From the NCBI RefSeq assembly GCF_030163795.1, contig NZ_JASJOF010000008.1, positions 109,862-173,861 of the forward strand: a DNA stretch of 64,000 nt, read 5' to 3'. Below are positions 36,615-46,126 of the stretch, piece by piece. The notes under the pieces were generated by a model. That model had not been told where the DNA came from, did not search any database, and worked only from the letters and a program-made list of their open reading frames with translations. Position 1 is the first letter of the stretch. Each line of letters begins with the position of its first letter. This DNA is from Roseicyclus marinus. Lineage in GTDB: Bacteria > Pseudomonadota > Alphaproteobacteria > Rhodobacterales > Rhodobacteraceae. The translations under genes and the position numbers were made by a program.

Positions 36615-37965
36615 CCGGTAAAGGTTAGCTGCTGCTGGTTCGGTGGACACCGGGGTAGGTTTGCATAGCTCGGCGCTCGAACGCCATAGGGCTTAGGTAG
36701 CCCAGCTTCGAGTGGCGTCGCCTCGGACTGTAGAAGCACTCGATGTAGTCGAACACGTCGTCATGGGCGGCATCACGGGTGCGGTAAACCTTGCGGGCGG
36801 TCCGTTCGGTCTTCATCGATGAGAAAAATCCCCAGCGCCAAGCTGTCCCAGACGTTGCCGGCGCGGCCCATCGAGCAGGTGATGCCGTTGTCCCACAGCA
36901 GGCACTGCTCGCTGGTATATTGCGAGCCCTGGTCCTAATAATGGCGCAGCGCGTCGGCTTTTCCGCGGTGCCAGACGGCCATTATCAGCGCGTCCATGAC
37001 CAGTGAGGCATCCCGATCCGCCTTCATCGACCAGCCGACGACGCGTAGTGAGAACAGGTCCAGCACGATCGAGACGTTGAGCCAGCCCTCGGCGGTCCAG
37101 ATGTAGGTGAAATCGGCCAGCTGTTACCCGGCAGGTGATTGCAGGCAATCACCGAGAGGGCACTTCTGGTTCGGGCAGTCGGCCTGGAAATTGCGTTCGA
37201 GGATGTTGTCGGCGATGACCGACCGTTCACCTTCGTCCTTGGGCTTCCCGCGTCGCTTTGGCCGCGCCATCATGGCATGCTGCCGTATCAGGCGTTCGAT
37301 CCGGTGCAGCCCACAGGCCAGCCCGTTCTCGAGCGCATCGCGCCAGACGCGGCGGGCACCATAGGTGCGATCGCTGGCCTTGAAGCTCTTGTCGATCTCC
37401 ATGACGAACTTCGCGTCTTAGCTCGCCCGGGCGCTGATCGGTCGCCTAAGCCAGGCGTGGAAGCCCGACCGAGAGACTCCCAGCAATTCGCACATCCAGC
37501 TCACTGGCCAGATGTGCCGATGCTTCGCAACGAACGCGAACGTCATGTCGCTTTCCGCGCGACGAAGGCGCTCACCATTGTGCTTAAACCAATGGCGTAC
37601 ATGGCTCACCCTTTTTTGGGATGTCACGCTCCGCCTTAAGCTTGGCGACCTCTTTCTTCAGGGCCGTGATCTCGGTCAGTTCAAGGCGCTGCTGGCCATT
37701 GCCGGGGAACGCTTTGGTTGGCGCCGCCGTCGCTTCACGCATCCACTGCCGCAGCGCGCTCTCCGCCAGTTCAAAGTCTCGGTATGCCTGGGCCACCGTC
37801 ACGCCCCGCTCGGTCACGAGTTTCACCTCCTCGAGCTTGAACTCGCGGCTGGACTTCCGTCTCGTCATGTCCACTCTCCAGTTCCATGGCCACGATCTTA
37901 TCTTCGTGTTCACGGAACCAACAGCAGCTCACAGTGTCTGCTCTCTAACCTGTAGGGGGCGGTCA
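36615..37965 (-). mobile_element. decayed IS3-family element
   Basis: Remnants of an IS3-type insertion sequence lie on the minus strand. The right end at about 37965 reads TGACCGCCCCCTACAG inward, with terminal CA on the plus strand, as expected for an IS3 inverted repeat. The left end has no matching repeat, so it is probably truncated. It sits 224 nt upstream of sspA and carries the transposase pseudogenes described separately. Confidence 0.8.
36625..37868 (-). pseudogene. IS3-family transposase orfA/orfB, frameshifted
   Basis: The orfA part starts at 37868 with MTRRKSSREFKLEEV and the HTH and leucine-zipper region (ALKKEVAKLKAERD). It then shifts frame where an intact orfA would continue. 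OrfB pieces follow in different frames: MCELLGVSRSGFHAW, TYGARRVW, the integrase core ADFTYIWTAEGW, an internal stop just before DQGSQYTSEQ, and the C-terminal SPRRRHSKLGYLSP. With several frameshifts and a lost DDE residue, transposition from this copy is not possible. Confidence 0.88.
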
Positions 37966-38188
37966 ATCATTTGCACCATGCGTTCAACCCGACATCGCTG
38001 ATCCGCTCGATGCTCCCATTTCCTGCGAAGGCTGGGTCCGAAGAGGGTTGCAAGGCCCCATCTCAATGCCACAGGATGTCGGACAAGGGCGGTACGAGCC
38101 GGCAGGCGTTTCGTCGAGCGGGAAACGAGCCAATATCTCTTTAGCAATCCTGCCAGAGCAGGGGGCGAGGTTTGGTGATAGAGGCACA
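37966..38188 (+). other. leader region of the ssp operon
   Basis: These 223 nt lie between the IS remnant and sspA. I see no convincing promoter, but transcription of the 15-kb operon must start here or inside the IS end. The IS insertion may have replaced the original promoter. Confidence 0.35.
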
Positions 38189-39325
38189 ATGAACGTTTAC
38201 CTGGACAATAGTTCTACGACCCAGCCTCTCCCCGAGGTCATAAAGGTCGTGCAGGAGGCGATGTCCGAGACGTTTGGGAACCCGTCGAGCGGCCACCGCC
38301 TCGGACATTGCGCGCGCAGACGACTGGAGACGGCCCGCGGGCAAGTCGCTGAATTTCTTGACGTAGGGGAAGATCAAGTTGTCTTCACTTCCGGGGCCAC
38401 AGAGGCCAACAACATGGTCGTGTGGGCTGCACTGCAGGATCCGAATGCCCGTCTGGTGACCACGAGCGCAGAGCATCCCGCTGTCGTTGGACCATTTTCG
38501 CGCCATCCCGAACGAACCACTCTCGTTCCTCTGGACAGATCGGGCATCATTGATCTTGATGCACTCTTCACAGCGCTTGCGACGAGGCCTTACCTTCTCG
38601 CCATAAGCTGGGTCAACAGCGAGACTGGCGTCGTCCAGCCGGTGGACAAGATTTGTCGCATGGCTCGGGAGGCAGGCGTCCTCACACTGATCGATGCTTC
38701 GCAGGCGGCAGGGCGCCTTCCTCGACAGGCCCTCGCGGCAGACTACGACTTTCTTTCTGTCTCCGCACACAAGATGAACGGACCCAAGGGTGTCGGATGT
38801 CTCGTCATCTCCGGCACCGCCTCGGCCGCGACCCTCCTATATGGCGGTGGTCAAGAGGACGGACGCCGTTCGGGCACTGAGAATTTGCCGGGAATTGCCG
38901 GCTTTGGAGAGGCCTGCAGAGTTCGTGGTCTCACCCTCGATATTGATCTCGAGCGCGTCGGAGGCTTGCGTGATCGTTTTGAGATCATGATCTCATCACA
39001 AATACCTCATGCCGTAATAAACGGTGCGGCCTCCCCCAGGGTGCCGATGAATACTAACATCATGTTTCCGGGAATAGACGCAATGGCTTTGGTCGCCAAA
39101 TGCGACGCCGAAGGTATTTCCTTCTCACAGGTATCGGCGTGTTCGACGGGGCGACCCGAACCCTCCAGAACTCTTCGCGAAATGGGGCTCGATGAAGCTT
39201 CTGCCTACGCCAGCGCAAGGTTTTCCCTCTCGGTTATGACAACGGAAGAAGATATCCAAACCGCAACCACAGCCATAATTCGTGAGGTGAAGCACCTCGA
39301 AAGCACGTTCGGGAGGGTCGCATGA
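38189..39325 (+). CDS. sspA: cysteine desulfurase SspA (phosphorothioation)
   Basis: This 378-aa PLP enzyme of the NifS/IscS class has the PLP lysine Lys195 in SAHKMNGPKG and catalytic Cys318 in SACSTG. It supplies persulfide sulfur for DNA backbone modification. It is the first gene of a tightly packed operon followed by DUF4007, a large ATPase and a PAPS-reductase-like gene, which is the SspABCD order. MNVYLDNSSTT at 38189 is the standard N-terminus; the ORF extends 47 residues upstream without support. Confidence 0.9.
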   Translation: MNVYLDNSSTTQPLPEVIKVVQEAMSETFGNPSSGHRLGHCARRRLETARGQVAEFLDVGEDQVVFTSGATEANNMVVWAALQDPNARLVTTSAEHPAVVGPFSRHPERTTLVPLDRSGIIDLDALFTALATRPYLLAISWVNSETGVVQPVDKICRMAREAGVLTLIDASQAAGRLPRQALAADYDFLSVSAHKMNGPKGVGCLVISGTASAATLLYGGGQEDGRRSGTENLPGIAGFGEACRVRGLTLDIDLERVGGLRDRFEIMISSQIPHAVINGAASPRVPMNTNIMFPGIDAMALVAKCDAEGISFSQVSACSTGRPEPSRTLREMGLDEASAYASARFSLSVMTTEEDIQTATTAIIREVKHLESTFGRVA

Positions 39326-40239
39326 AATTTGGTGGACATGAGACGTTCTTCTTGCGGCCTGGGTGGCTCACCAAAGGCCTTCTCTACGTAAATGAAACTG
39401 AAAACGTCGTCTGGAACAGCGACGCAGCCTCCGATTCCATGGGAGTCGGTCGCAACATGTCCAAGTCTATAGGGTGGTGGTTGAACTTGACCGGGCTCGC
39501 TCATCGCCCTGGTCGAGGCGAGGTCATACAACTCACTCCTCTTGGTGAAGCTGTTCTTGAGAAGGATCCATATTTCACCGAAACCGCGACCTGGTGGTTC
39601 CTTCATCTGGTCATTTCACTGAAGTCTGACGAGGACGTGTTTACCTGGTTCTTTCAAAAGGGGAGAGAGGATCGGTTCACTAAGGACACACTTCACGGAG
39701 AGCTCATTAGATACCTGGAAGAAACCGGGCAAAAAGTTCCTGCTTTGAAGAGCCTGGATCGCGACATCGCGGTCCTGCATCAGAGCTATGCGCGATCTGT
39801 GCCCGCCGCTCTGGATTCAGACCCCGAGGACAATCTCGATTGTCCATTTCGCCGCCTTGGACTTCTCATCCATAGAAGTGAACTGAAAGATTTTGAACGC
39901 CGCCCGACACCCGCAAGAATACCGGCGTCCGCAATCGGCGCGGCCCTTGCGCTCTCACTCAACCAAGTTCTCTCAGGCGGGAAGTCAGACATTCCAATTG
40001 ATTTCACTGGGCCAGTTCGGCGTATCGGACGCTGCTTTGGTCTCTCGGCAGACATGACAGCTGAGATCATAATGAAGGCTGCCGATGCGCTTCCCTCGGA
40101 TCTCCTGGCCATTCGGCATCTGGCCGGGCAGCGCGTTGCGACACTCGAGAGACAGGGCGTGCCCGCATGGTATCGACATCACTTCCAGACGAAACCCTCG
40201 CAGTCACCTCGTCCCACAAGGCCTCGGCAAGTCGCATGA
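39322..40239 (+). CDS. sspB: SspB-like DUF4007 protein
   Basis: This 305-aa protein has the DUF4007 signature at the N-terminus (MKFGGHETFFLRPGWLTKG, then GVGRNMSKSIGWWL). In described single-strand phosphorothioation systems the DUF4007 protein is a DNA nickase working with SspC and SspD. It overlaps the sspA stop (ATGA) and the sspC start. A C-terminal tail rich in Pro, Ser and Arg is presumably disordered. Confidence 0.88.
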   Translation: MKFGGHETFFLRPGWLTKGLLYVNETENVVWNSDAASDSMGVGRNMSKSIGWWLNLTGLAHRPGRGEVIQLTPLGEAVLEKDPYFTETATWWFLHLVISLKSDEDVFTWFFQKGREDRFTKDTLHGELIRYLEETGQKVPALKSLDRDIAVLHQSYARSVPAALDSDPEDNLDCPFRRLGLLIHRSELKDFERRPTPARIPASAIGAALALSLNQVLSGGKSDIPIDFTGPVRRIGRCFGLSADMTAEIIMKAADALPSDLLAIRHLAGQRVATLERQGVPAWYRHHFQTKPSQSPRPTRPRQVA

Positions 40240-43200
40240 CCATTCTCAAGAGCATCAATATTGTCGAAGACTTTGCTTCCCCGGTCCGGGCAAGTCACTA
40301 TCGACCCACCTCAAAGTCTTTGGAAATCGTTCGTTCCGTGATCGGTGACAACGGAAGTCGGGCAACGTCCGTGATCGCCTCCTATGGAAGTGGCAAGTCG
40401 ATCGCAGCAATGATCGGCGCCCTGCTGGTTGAGGGTAATGCTGAGAAAATTGCAGCTCTGGAGGAAGCCGGTCTTCGGCTCAGTGAGTTCGATCCCGTCG
40501 TTTCCGCACGCCTTGCTTCCACCAAAGCAGGACGAGTGCGTGGACTTGCCATAGTACTCAGCGGGTTCGTACCCACCCCCATGACCGCAATCGCTCAAGT
40601 TCTTGGTATTGGACCTCAGGAGTCGATGACTGCCCTCTTCAGGGCCATCGAGGAGTATCTTCGCGTCGGAAAGTACGATCGCATTGCATTTGTCTGGGAT
40701 GAGTTTGGTCGCCATCTTGAAGCGCTATCCTCGGCCGGCCGGGCCGAGGAGCTCGCCTACGTCCAGGATCTCGCTGAATGGGTCACGCGGAGAAAGAGTC
40801 CGTCGGCAACACTCACCCTTCTTCTCCATCAGGAATTCCACCGTTACTCGGGTCGGCTCGGGCAAAGCGAGCAGGCGGTTTGGAAGAAGATCGAGGGGCG
40901 GTTCGACACGCTCCGGATTGTCGAAGACAGCGACGAAATCTATACCTTCATTGCCGACATCGTGGCAGAACAAGTCACTGAGGGACGACCTCGCATAACG
41001 CGAAAGATCGCGTCAATCGCGCACGATTTAGGGATATTCCCATTTTTGCGGGACGAGGACGTGGTGAGGGGAATCCTGCAGAAGGCTGCGCCACTCACGC
41101 CTTCTGCCCTCTATCTGCTTCCGAAAATCGCAGGGCGCGTAGGGCAAAACGAACGCACAATATTTAGCTTCCTTGCCACCGAGGTCCCGAAAGACAAGGG
41201 ATCTGCGGTTGGGGTCGAGGCACTCTATCGATACTTCTCGGAAGCAATGCGGACCGACACCGGCATTGGAGGTACTCACAAGAGGTTTATTGAAACCGAG
41301 AGCGCCCGCGACCGAGCCAAGACTTCTGCTGAACGTGAGGTGCTCGCAGGATCCACCCTTCTGCATCTTGCGCGCCCTTCAAACTCAGGTGCCGTGAGTC
41401 GGGAGCAGCTTGCAGTTTTCATCGAACTCGGCAGTCTCCACGACCGCAGGGCGATTAATGAAGCGATTGAAGATCTCCTCAACCGGAAACTTCTCATCCA
41501 CCGAAAGCTGACCGATGACATTTCGGTCTGGCATGGCTCCGACATCGACATCAGGGCGCTGGTCCGTGAAAAGTCGGACGCGCTCCGGGGGCAATCAAAT
41601 TCCGTGCAGCGCATCGGAGACCTCGTTTCCGATCCGGTGTATCTCGCCGCCGAATATAACCACGCCTTCAAGCTTACGAGGTTTGCTCGCGGCGTCTTTG
41701 TGGAGCTCGATGATCTCCGGAGCCCAAAGAAGCGTGCGGAGATCCTCCAACGTGCGGACTCCCTGGACGCTTTGGTCGCGATGGTCGTTGATGGCTCGGT
41801 GGAGGATTTCGAAAGCATCCGCGGTCCATGGATGGCGGAGTCGCCTCACCTGATCGTAGCCCTTCAGCTCCAGAGACCGGATCTCGACGCCGCCTGCCTG
41901 GAAGCCGCTGCCCTAACGGAGCTCGCACGTGATGAAGATCTGCTCGGCATGGACCCCTTAGTTGAGAGGGAAATCCAAGACCTTCGTGAGAGCGCACTTG
42001 AGTATGTGTCAGCGCGCGCGTCGCACTTGACCGACCCGGAAGCCGGTGAAGTGCAGTGGTACAGCGGAGGGCGTCTCATCGGCGCCGGCGATGAGATGAA
42101 TGTATCGAGCATACTCACGCAGATCTTCCAGACACGCTTTCCCCAAACACCAAGGATTTCGAACGAGCAGATCGTCCGACACAAGGTGACTGCGCAGACG
42201 AAAAGTGCGCGGAAGCGCCTTCTCCTGGGTATCCTGGAGCGCAGCGGCGTAGACGATATGGGTTATGAAGACGCGACCTCGGCAGATGCCTCGATCTACA
42301 GGACCACGCTTTTATCAAGCGGCCTATATGATCCCGAAGGAAGGTCGTGGCGGCAGCCGGATCAGCTTTCTGACCCGGCGCTTGGAATGGTGTGGTCGGA
42401 ACTAAAGGCATTCTTCACCTCGCCCGCAGTACATCCGAAGTCATTCTCAGGTATCATCGGAATACTCGGAAAGCCGCCCTACGGTATCCGGAAAGGGCTT
42501 TTGCCGATCCTTGTGACGGGGGCCCTGCGAGCCTTTGGTGAGGTCATCGCCATTCGCCGAAACGTCGATGGAGCTTGGCGCTACATTGACGACATCCAAC
42601 CCTCCGTCATGGAGGATATTTGCGAGAACCCTGACCTCTTCGAAGTAGAAGTCGTGGCGGCCTCTCACGATATCAAGGTAGTGATCGAGCAGATGATTGG
42701 GGAGTTCAAGCCGGTTCCCGATCTCGTTGAGACGGATATCATCCGAGCTTTCTTCGACGCCGTGATCTCGTGGAAGCGAAACCTGCCTCCGGCAGCGCTG
42801 AGGTCACGTAATCTCGGTGACGAGGCTACTCGGCTTCAACGGGCGCTTCGGCAGAGTGGGGATGATCCCGTATCACTCCTCTTCCGAGCACTCCCGTCAG
42901 TAGCAGGACGCCAAACCCTCGATGGTACGACCGTCGAGTTCGTTTCCGTTGCACGACGGCAGATCGAGCGCATGACCCTCAGCTACGTCGAAGAGGCGAT
43001 TGGTGCGTCGCGTCGCGCCTTCGAAGCTGGCTCGGGCATGACAACCGAGGGACTTCTCGATGCAGCACACGGATGGGCCAGCCAGATTCCTTCCGCGGTA
43101 TCGAGGGACGGTACACTTGACCGAGTCGCACGGGGTGTACTGAACCGCGCCCGACGCGCAAAAGATGGCAAGGACAGCGAGGCCAGCTTCGTCAGAGCCC

Positions 43201-43448
43201 TCTCGGCGATGCTTACCGGGTTCGACTTCGAAGAATGGGATGACAATGTTGCGAGAAAATTCTCAAGGGATCTTAGGGCTCGCATTCGCGAAATTGAGGA
43301 CGTTGCCCTCGACAACAGTACCGATGACGCGGAAATCGCCCCATTTATTGAGAGAAAGATAGAGATCTACCTCGAGAAGCTCCGGGCAGCTTCGGGACCA
43401 GCTGCAGCAAAATCCATGGTTCAACGACTTGGGAGGACCCTCAAATGA
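40236..43448 (+). CDS. sspC: SspC-like large P-loop ATPase
   Basis: This 1070-aa protein has a Walker A motif SYGSGKS at residues 49-55 and a probable Walker B (IAFVWDEFG, about residues 150-158). Beyond the N-terminal 250 residues the protein is helical, with no other recognisable motif. SspC is the ATPase of the phosphorothioate-modifying complex. The ATG at 40236 overlaps the sspB stop; the 23-codon in-frame extension upstream lies inside sspB and is rejected. Confidence 0.85.
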   Translation: MTILKSINIVEDFASPVRASHYRPTSKSLEIVRSVIGDNGSRATSVIASYGSGKSIAAMIGALLVEGNAEKIAALEEAGLRLSEFDPVVSARLASTKAGRVRGLAIVLSGFVPTPMTAIAQVLGIGPQESMTALFRAIEEYLRVGKYDRIAFVWDEFGRHLEALSSAGRAEELAYVQDLAEWVTRRKSPSATLTLLLHQEFHRYSGRLGQSEQAVWKKIEGRFDTLRIVEDSDEIYTFIADIVAEQVTEGRPRITRKIASIAHDLGIFPFLRDEDVVRGILQKAAPLTPSALYLLPKIAGRVGQNERTIFSFLATEVPKDKGSAVGVEALYRYFSEAMRTDTGIGGTHKRFIETESARDRAKTSAEREVLAGSTLLHLARPSNSGAVSREQLAVFIELGSLHDRRAINEAIEDLLNRKLLIHRKLTDDISVWHGSDIDIRALVREKSDALRGQSNSVQRIGDLVSDPVYLAAEYNHAFKLTRFARGVFVELDDLRSPKKRAEILQRADSLDALVAMVVDGSVEDFESIRGPWMAESPHLIVALQLQRPDLDAACLEAAALTELARDEDLLGMDPLVEREIQDLRESALEYVSARASHLTDPEAGEVQWYSGGRLIGAGDEMNVSSILTQIFQTRFPQTPRISNEQIVRHKVTAQTKSARKRLLLGILERSGVDDMGYEDATSADASIYRTTLLSSGLYDPEGRSWRQPDQLSDPALGMVWSELKAFFTSPAVHPKSFSGIIGILGKPPYGIRKGLLPILVTGALRAFGEVIAIRRNVDGAWRYIDDIQPSVMEDICENPDLFEVEVVAASHDIKVVIEQMIGEFKPVPDLVETDIIRAFFDAVISWKRNLPPAALRSRNLGDEATRLQRALRQSGDDPVSLLFRALPSVAGRQTLDGTTVEFVSVARRQIERMTLSYVEEAIGASRRAFEAGSGMTTEGLLDAAHGWASQIPSAVSRDGTLDRVARGVLNRARRAKDGKDSEASFVRALSAMLTGFDFEEWDDNVARKFSRDLRARIREIEDVALDNSTDDAEIAPFIERKIEIYLEKLRAASGPAAAKSMVQRLGRTLK

Positions 43449-44308
43449 TGCCGGCCATACTGAAGGATGCGGTTGCCGACCGCACCCGCCGACACATCGT
43501 CCCCCTCAGTGGAGGGAAGGACAGCACCGCTCTCGCGATCTACATGATCGAGAACCACGGAGATTTGCCCCTCGAGTTCATCTTCACCGATACTGGCGCC
43601 GAGCTTCCCGAGACATACGCCTACATCAAGCGGTTTGAGGCTATCTTCGGCGTCGAGGTGAAGCGCCTGACTGCTCTCGATCTCCCAGAACTCCAGGTCC
43701 GCAGCAAAGATGGGCGCCGATCCCCCTTCGACGTCCTCCTCGACGAGGTTTACTCAGGCTTTCTGCCAAACCCGCAGGCCCGCTGGTGTACCCGTATGCT
43801 CAAGATCCGTCCCTTCGAGTACTTTGTGGGCGATGACGAATGCTATTCCTACATCGGAATCAGGGCCGATGAGTCGAGAGAGGGCTTCGGGGGAGCAGCC
43901 TTGAACCACACCTCGGAGTTCGACGCGAAACGCGCCAGCAAACCTGTCGCCTTGTCTGACAAGGACAACATCCGTCCAGTGTATCCACTCAAGGATGCTG
44001 GTCTCGAAATCGATGATGTGCGTGCTATTCTTGACGACAGCGGGCTCGGGCTCCCCGATTACTACAGTTGGCGGTCTCGGTCAGGTTGTTATTTCTGCTT
44101 CTACCAGCAGATCGGCGAATGGCAGGCGCTCCGCGAAGAGCACCCTGACCTTTTTGCGAAGGCCGCCACCTACGAAGAGCCAAAGGCCGACGGCCGGCGG
44201 TTCTCGTGGACTCAGCGCAGGACGCTCGAGGATCTCGCTAAACTGAAAACGCGCTACGCGGCACCTGTCGGAGAGCCCGAAGACGGCTGCGCCATCTGTC
44301 ACCTCTGA
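43445..44308 (+). CDS. sspD: SspD-like phosphoadenosine phosphosulfate reductase-family protein
   Basis: This 287-aa protein has an N-terminal PP-loop SGGKDS at residues 22-27 (ATP pyrophosphatase) and cysteines at 115, 215, 218, 282 and 285 that could ligate an Fe-S cluster, as in DndC. It should activate and pass sulfur onto the DNA backbone. It overlaps the sspC stop by 4 nt and is followed nine nt later by the sspF-like gene. Confidence 0.9.
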   Translation: MMPAILKDAVADRTRRHIVPLSGGKDSTALAIYMIENHGDLPLEFIFTDTGAELPETYAYIKRFEAIFGVEVKRLTALDLPELQVRSKDGRRSPFDVLLDEVYSGFLPNPQARWCTRMLKIRPFEYFVGDDECYSYIGIRADESREGFGGAALNHTSEFDAKRASKPVALSDKDNIRPVYPLKDAGLEIDDVRAILDDSGLGLPDYYSWRSRSGCYFCFYQQIGEWQALREEHPDLFAKAATYEEPKADGRRFSWTQRRTLEDLAKLKTRYAAPVGEPEDGCAICHL

Positions 44309-44317
44309 GGTCCGTCG

Positions 44318-46126
44318 ATGAAGAACCCGCTGATAGATTTTTTCTCGGCATATGGTCCGGTCGCGAATGGCCAGAACATGTACGACGAGTTCGTGGTGGA
44401 GGCCGCCAAAAAAGCGGGTGTCGCACCCTTGGTCATACAGGAGCCAAGATCAGAGATGATCGCCGAAATCCTGATGTCCGATGAACCACGAACAGTGATT
44501 TTGACGGGCACCGCGGGTGACGGAAAGACTTACACCGCACGCAAGGTTCTTGACCGGATCAGTGGAGGCACCGCGGGCTGGACGAATGAGGAGAGCGAGA
44601 TTTCCGTCGTGTGTGCCACGAACGGGAAGACCATTACCTTTGTCAAGGATCTCAGCGAGGTCCGCGCAGACGACAAAAAGAAGCTTGTTCCCCGGGTTAT
44701 CGGGTCGATCTTTGGCGATCCTGGAAGCGAAATCTTTGTTCTCTGCGTCAACGACGGCCATCTGCTCAAAACCTGGCGCGAAAACGCGGGGGACGATCCA
44801 CGAGCCGAGACCGCGATTAGCATCATTCAAGGAATGCTAAGGGACGATCTCGAAGAAGTGTCGGGCATTAAGAGGATGACCCTCTTCAACATGTCTCGCA
44901 CCTCACATGCCGCCACGTTCGATGCAATTGTCGATGCCATCATGGATCATCAGGATTGGGCGAGATGTTCTGGTTGTCCTGCACTTGAGGCTGAAAACCC
45001 TTGTCCGATCCGGGTGAACCGCGAGATCCTTATGCGCACCGGTCCAGCAACCATCCGATCGCGCCTGCGCTCCTTGATCGAGATCGCCGCCGCCGATGAT
45101 GCTCACCTTTCAATTCGGCAGATCATGATTATCGTCGTGAATGCTCTACTCGGAGATAGGAAGGCGGGCTCACCTCCTCTTCTCGACTGCAATCGGGCGA
45201 GACTCCGCGCTGGTAACGGCGAATATGCCGAGACGAATCCCTACTCCAACATCTTTGGAGAAAATCACCCGCAGCGCCGTCGTCTGAGTATCCAGGCCTT
45301 CGAAACGCTTGCTCGCTTCGAGATAGGTAACGAGACGAACAACTACTTCGATGACGCATTACTCGATCCACCAAAAGGCTACGAAGAACCTCTCGAAGAC
45401 CGGTACGGCGCGGCAATCTTCACACAGGTGGCCAGGAGGTACCGGGAAGATCCGAGAGCGGAGATTGATGCTCTCCGACCTGCGATCCGTGACCAGCGGC
45501 GTCGCCTATTCTTCTTGTCTACTGACGTCTCTCTCGCGGCGTACCGTGATGCGAGCCCTTGGCATCTGACTTCATATCACTGGGGTGACATCTATGTTGA
45601 CCTCCTTCGTCCAGCCAATGAGAGAGAAGAAGCAAAGCTCAAGGCTGCGCAGAGACAGATCCTTAAGGGCTTGAACCGCACCCTCACAGGCGCGCTAACA
45701 GAAACCGACGATAGTCTATGGCTGACTCAACCCAGTGGCGTCTATTTGGGCAGGGAGAAACCCCTTCTCGCGATCGAACCACTGCGATGGAGGGGGCGCT
45801 TTTACTGGCTCGAGTTGCCCGAACCCAATATGCCTGGACGTCCGCCGCGTCTCGAAATTCGCACCCGCGAAAAGGCCGAACCCCTAAGTTCATTGTCAGT
45901 GACACCAGTATTGTTTGAATACCTTGTGCGCGTAGCACACGGCGCTCTCCCGACCAGTTTTTCAAACCAGTGCTATCAGGACCTCCGGAATTTCCAGATT
46001 CGATCCGTCGGCGCTATCACTAAGGCTGAGCGGGAGGAAGGTGGACACCTTCCTCTTGTGGCAGTGGATACCGTTACAAGCAATCTGGCTTCCAAGCCAA
46101 TCGGTCTTCTGGAGGACACACAATGA
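44318..46126 (+). CDS. sspF: SspF-like P-loop ATPase
   Basis: This 602-aa protein has a Walker A motif GTAGDGKT (residues 64-71) and a CSGCPA...CPIR cysteine cluster near residue 220. By position it is the first of the sspFGH restriction module, which damages DNA lacking phosphorothioate. The family identity comes from gene order, not a search. It is translationally coupled to sspG (ATGA). Confidence 0.75.
   Translation: MKNPLIDFFSAYGPVANGQNMYDEFVVEAAKKAGVAPLVIQEPRSEMIAEILMSDEPRTVILTGTAGDGKTYTARKVLDRISGGTAGWTNEESEISVVCATNGKTITFVKDLSEVRADDKKKLVPRVIGSIFGDPGSEIFVLCVNDGHLLKTWRENAGDDPRAETAISIIQGMLRDDLEEVSGIKRMTLFNMSRTSHAATFDAIVDAIMDHQDWARCSGCPALEAENPCPIRVNREILMRTGPATIRSRLRSLIEIAAADDAHLSIRQIMIIVVNALLGDRKAGSPPLLDCNRARLRAGNGEYAETNPYSNIFGENHPQRRRLSIQAFETLARFEIGNETNNYFDDALLDPPKGYEEPLEDRYGAAIFTQVARRYREDPRAEIDALRPAIRDQRRRLFFLSTDVSLAAYRDASPWHLTSYHWGDIYVDLLRPANEREEAKLKAAQRQILKGLNRTLTGALTETDDSLWLTQPSGVYLGREKPLLAIEPLRWRGRFYWLELPEPNMPGRPPRLEIRTREKAEPLSSLSVTPVLFEYLVRVAHGALPTSFSNQCYQDLRNFQIRSVGAITKAEREEGGHLPLVAVDTVTSNLASKPIGLLEDTQ

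Noticed and set aside
36363..36739. Minus-strand ORFs upstream of the IS remnant
   Set aside because: They lie in a different frame from the transposase pieces and match nothing I know.
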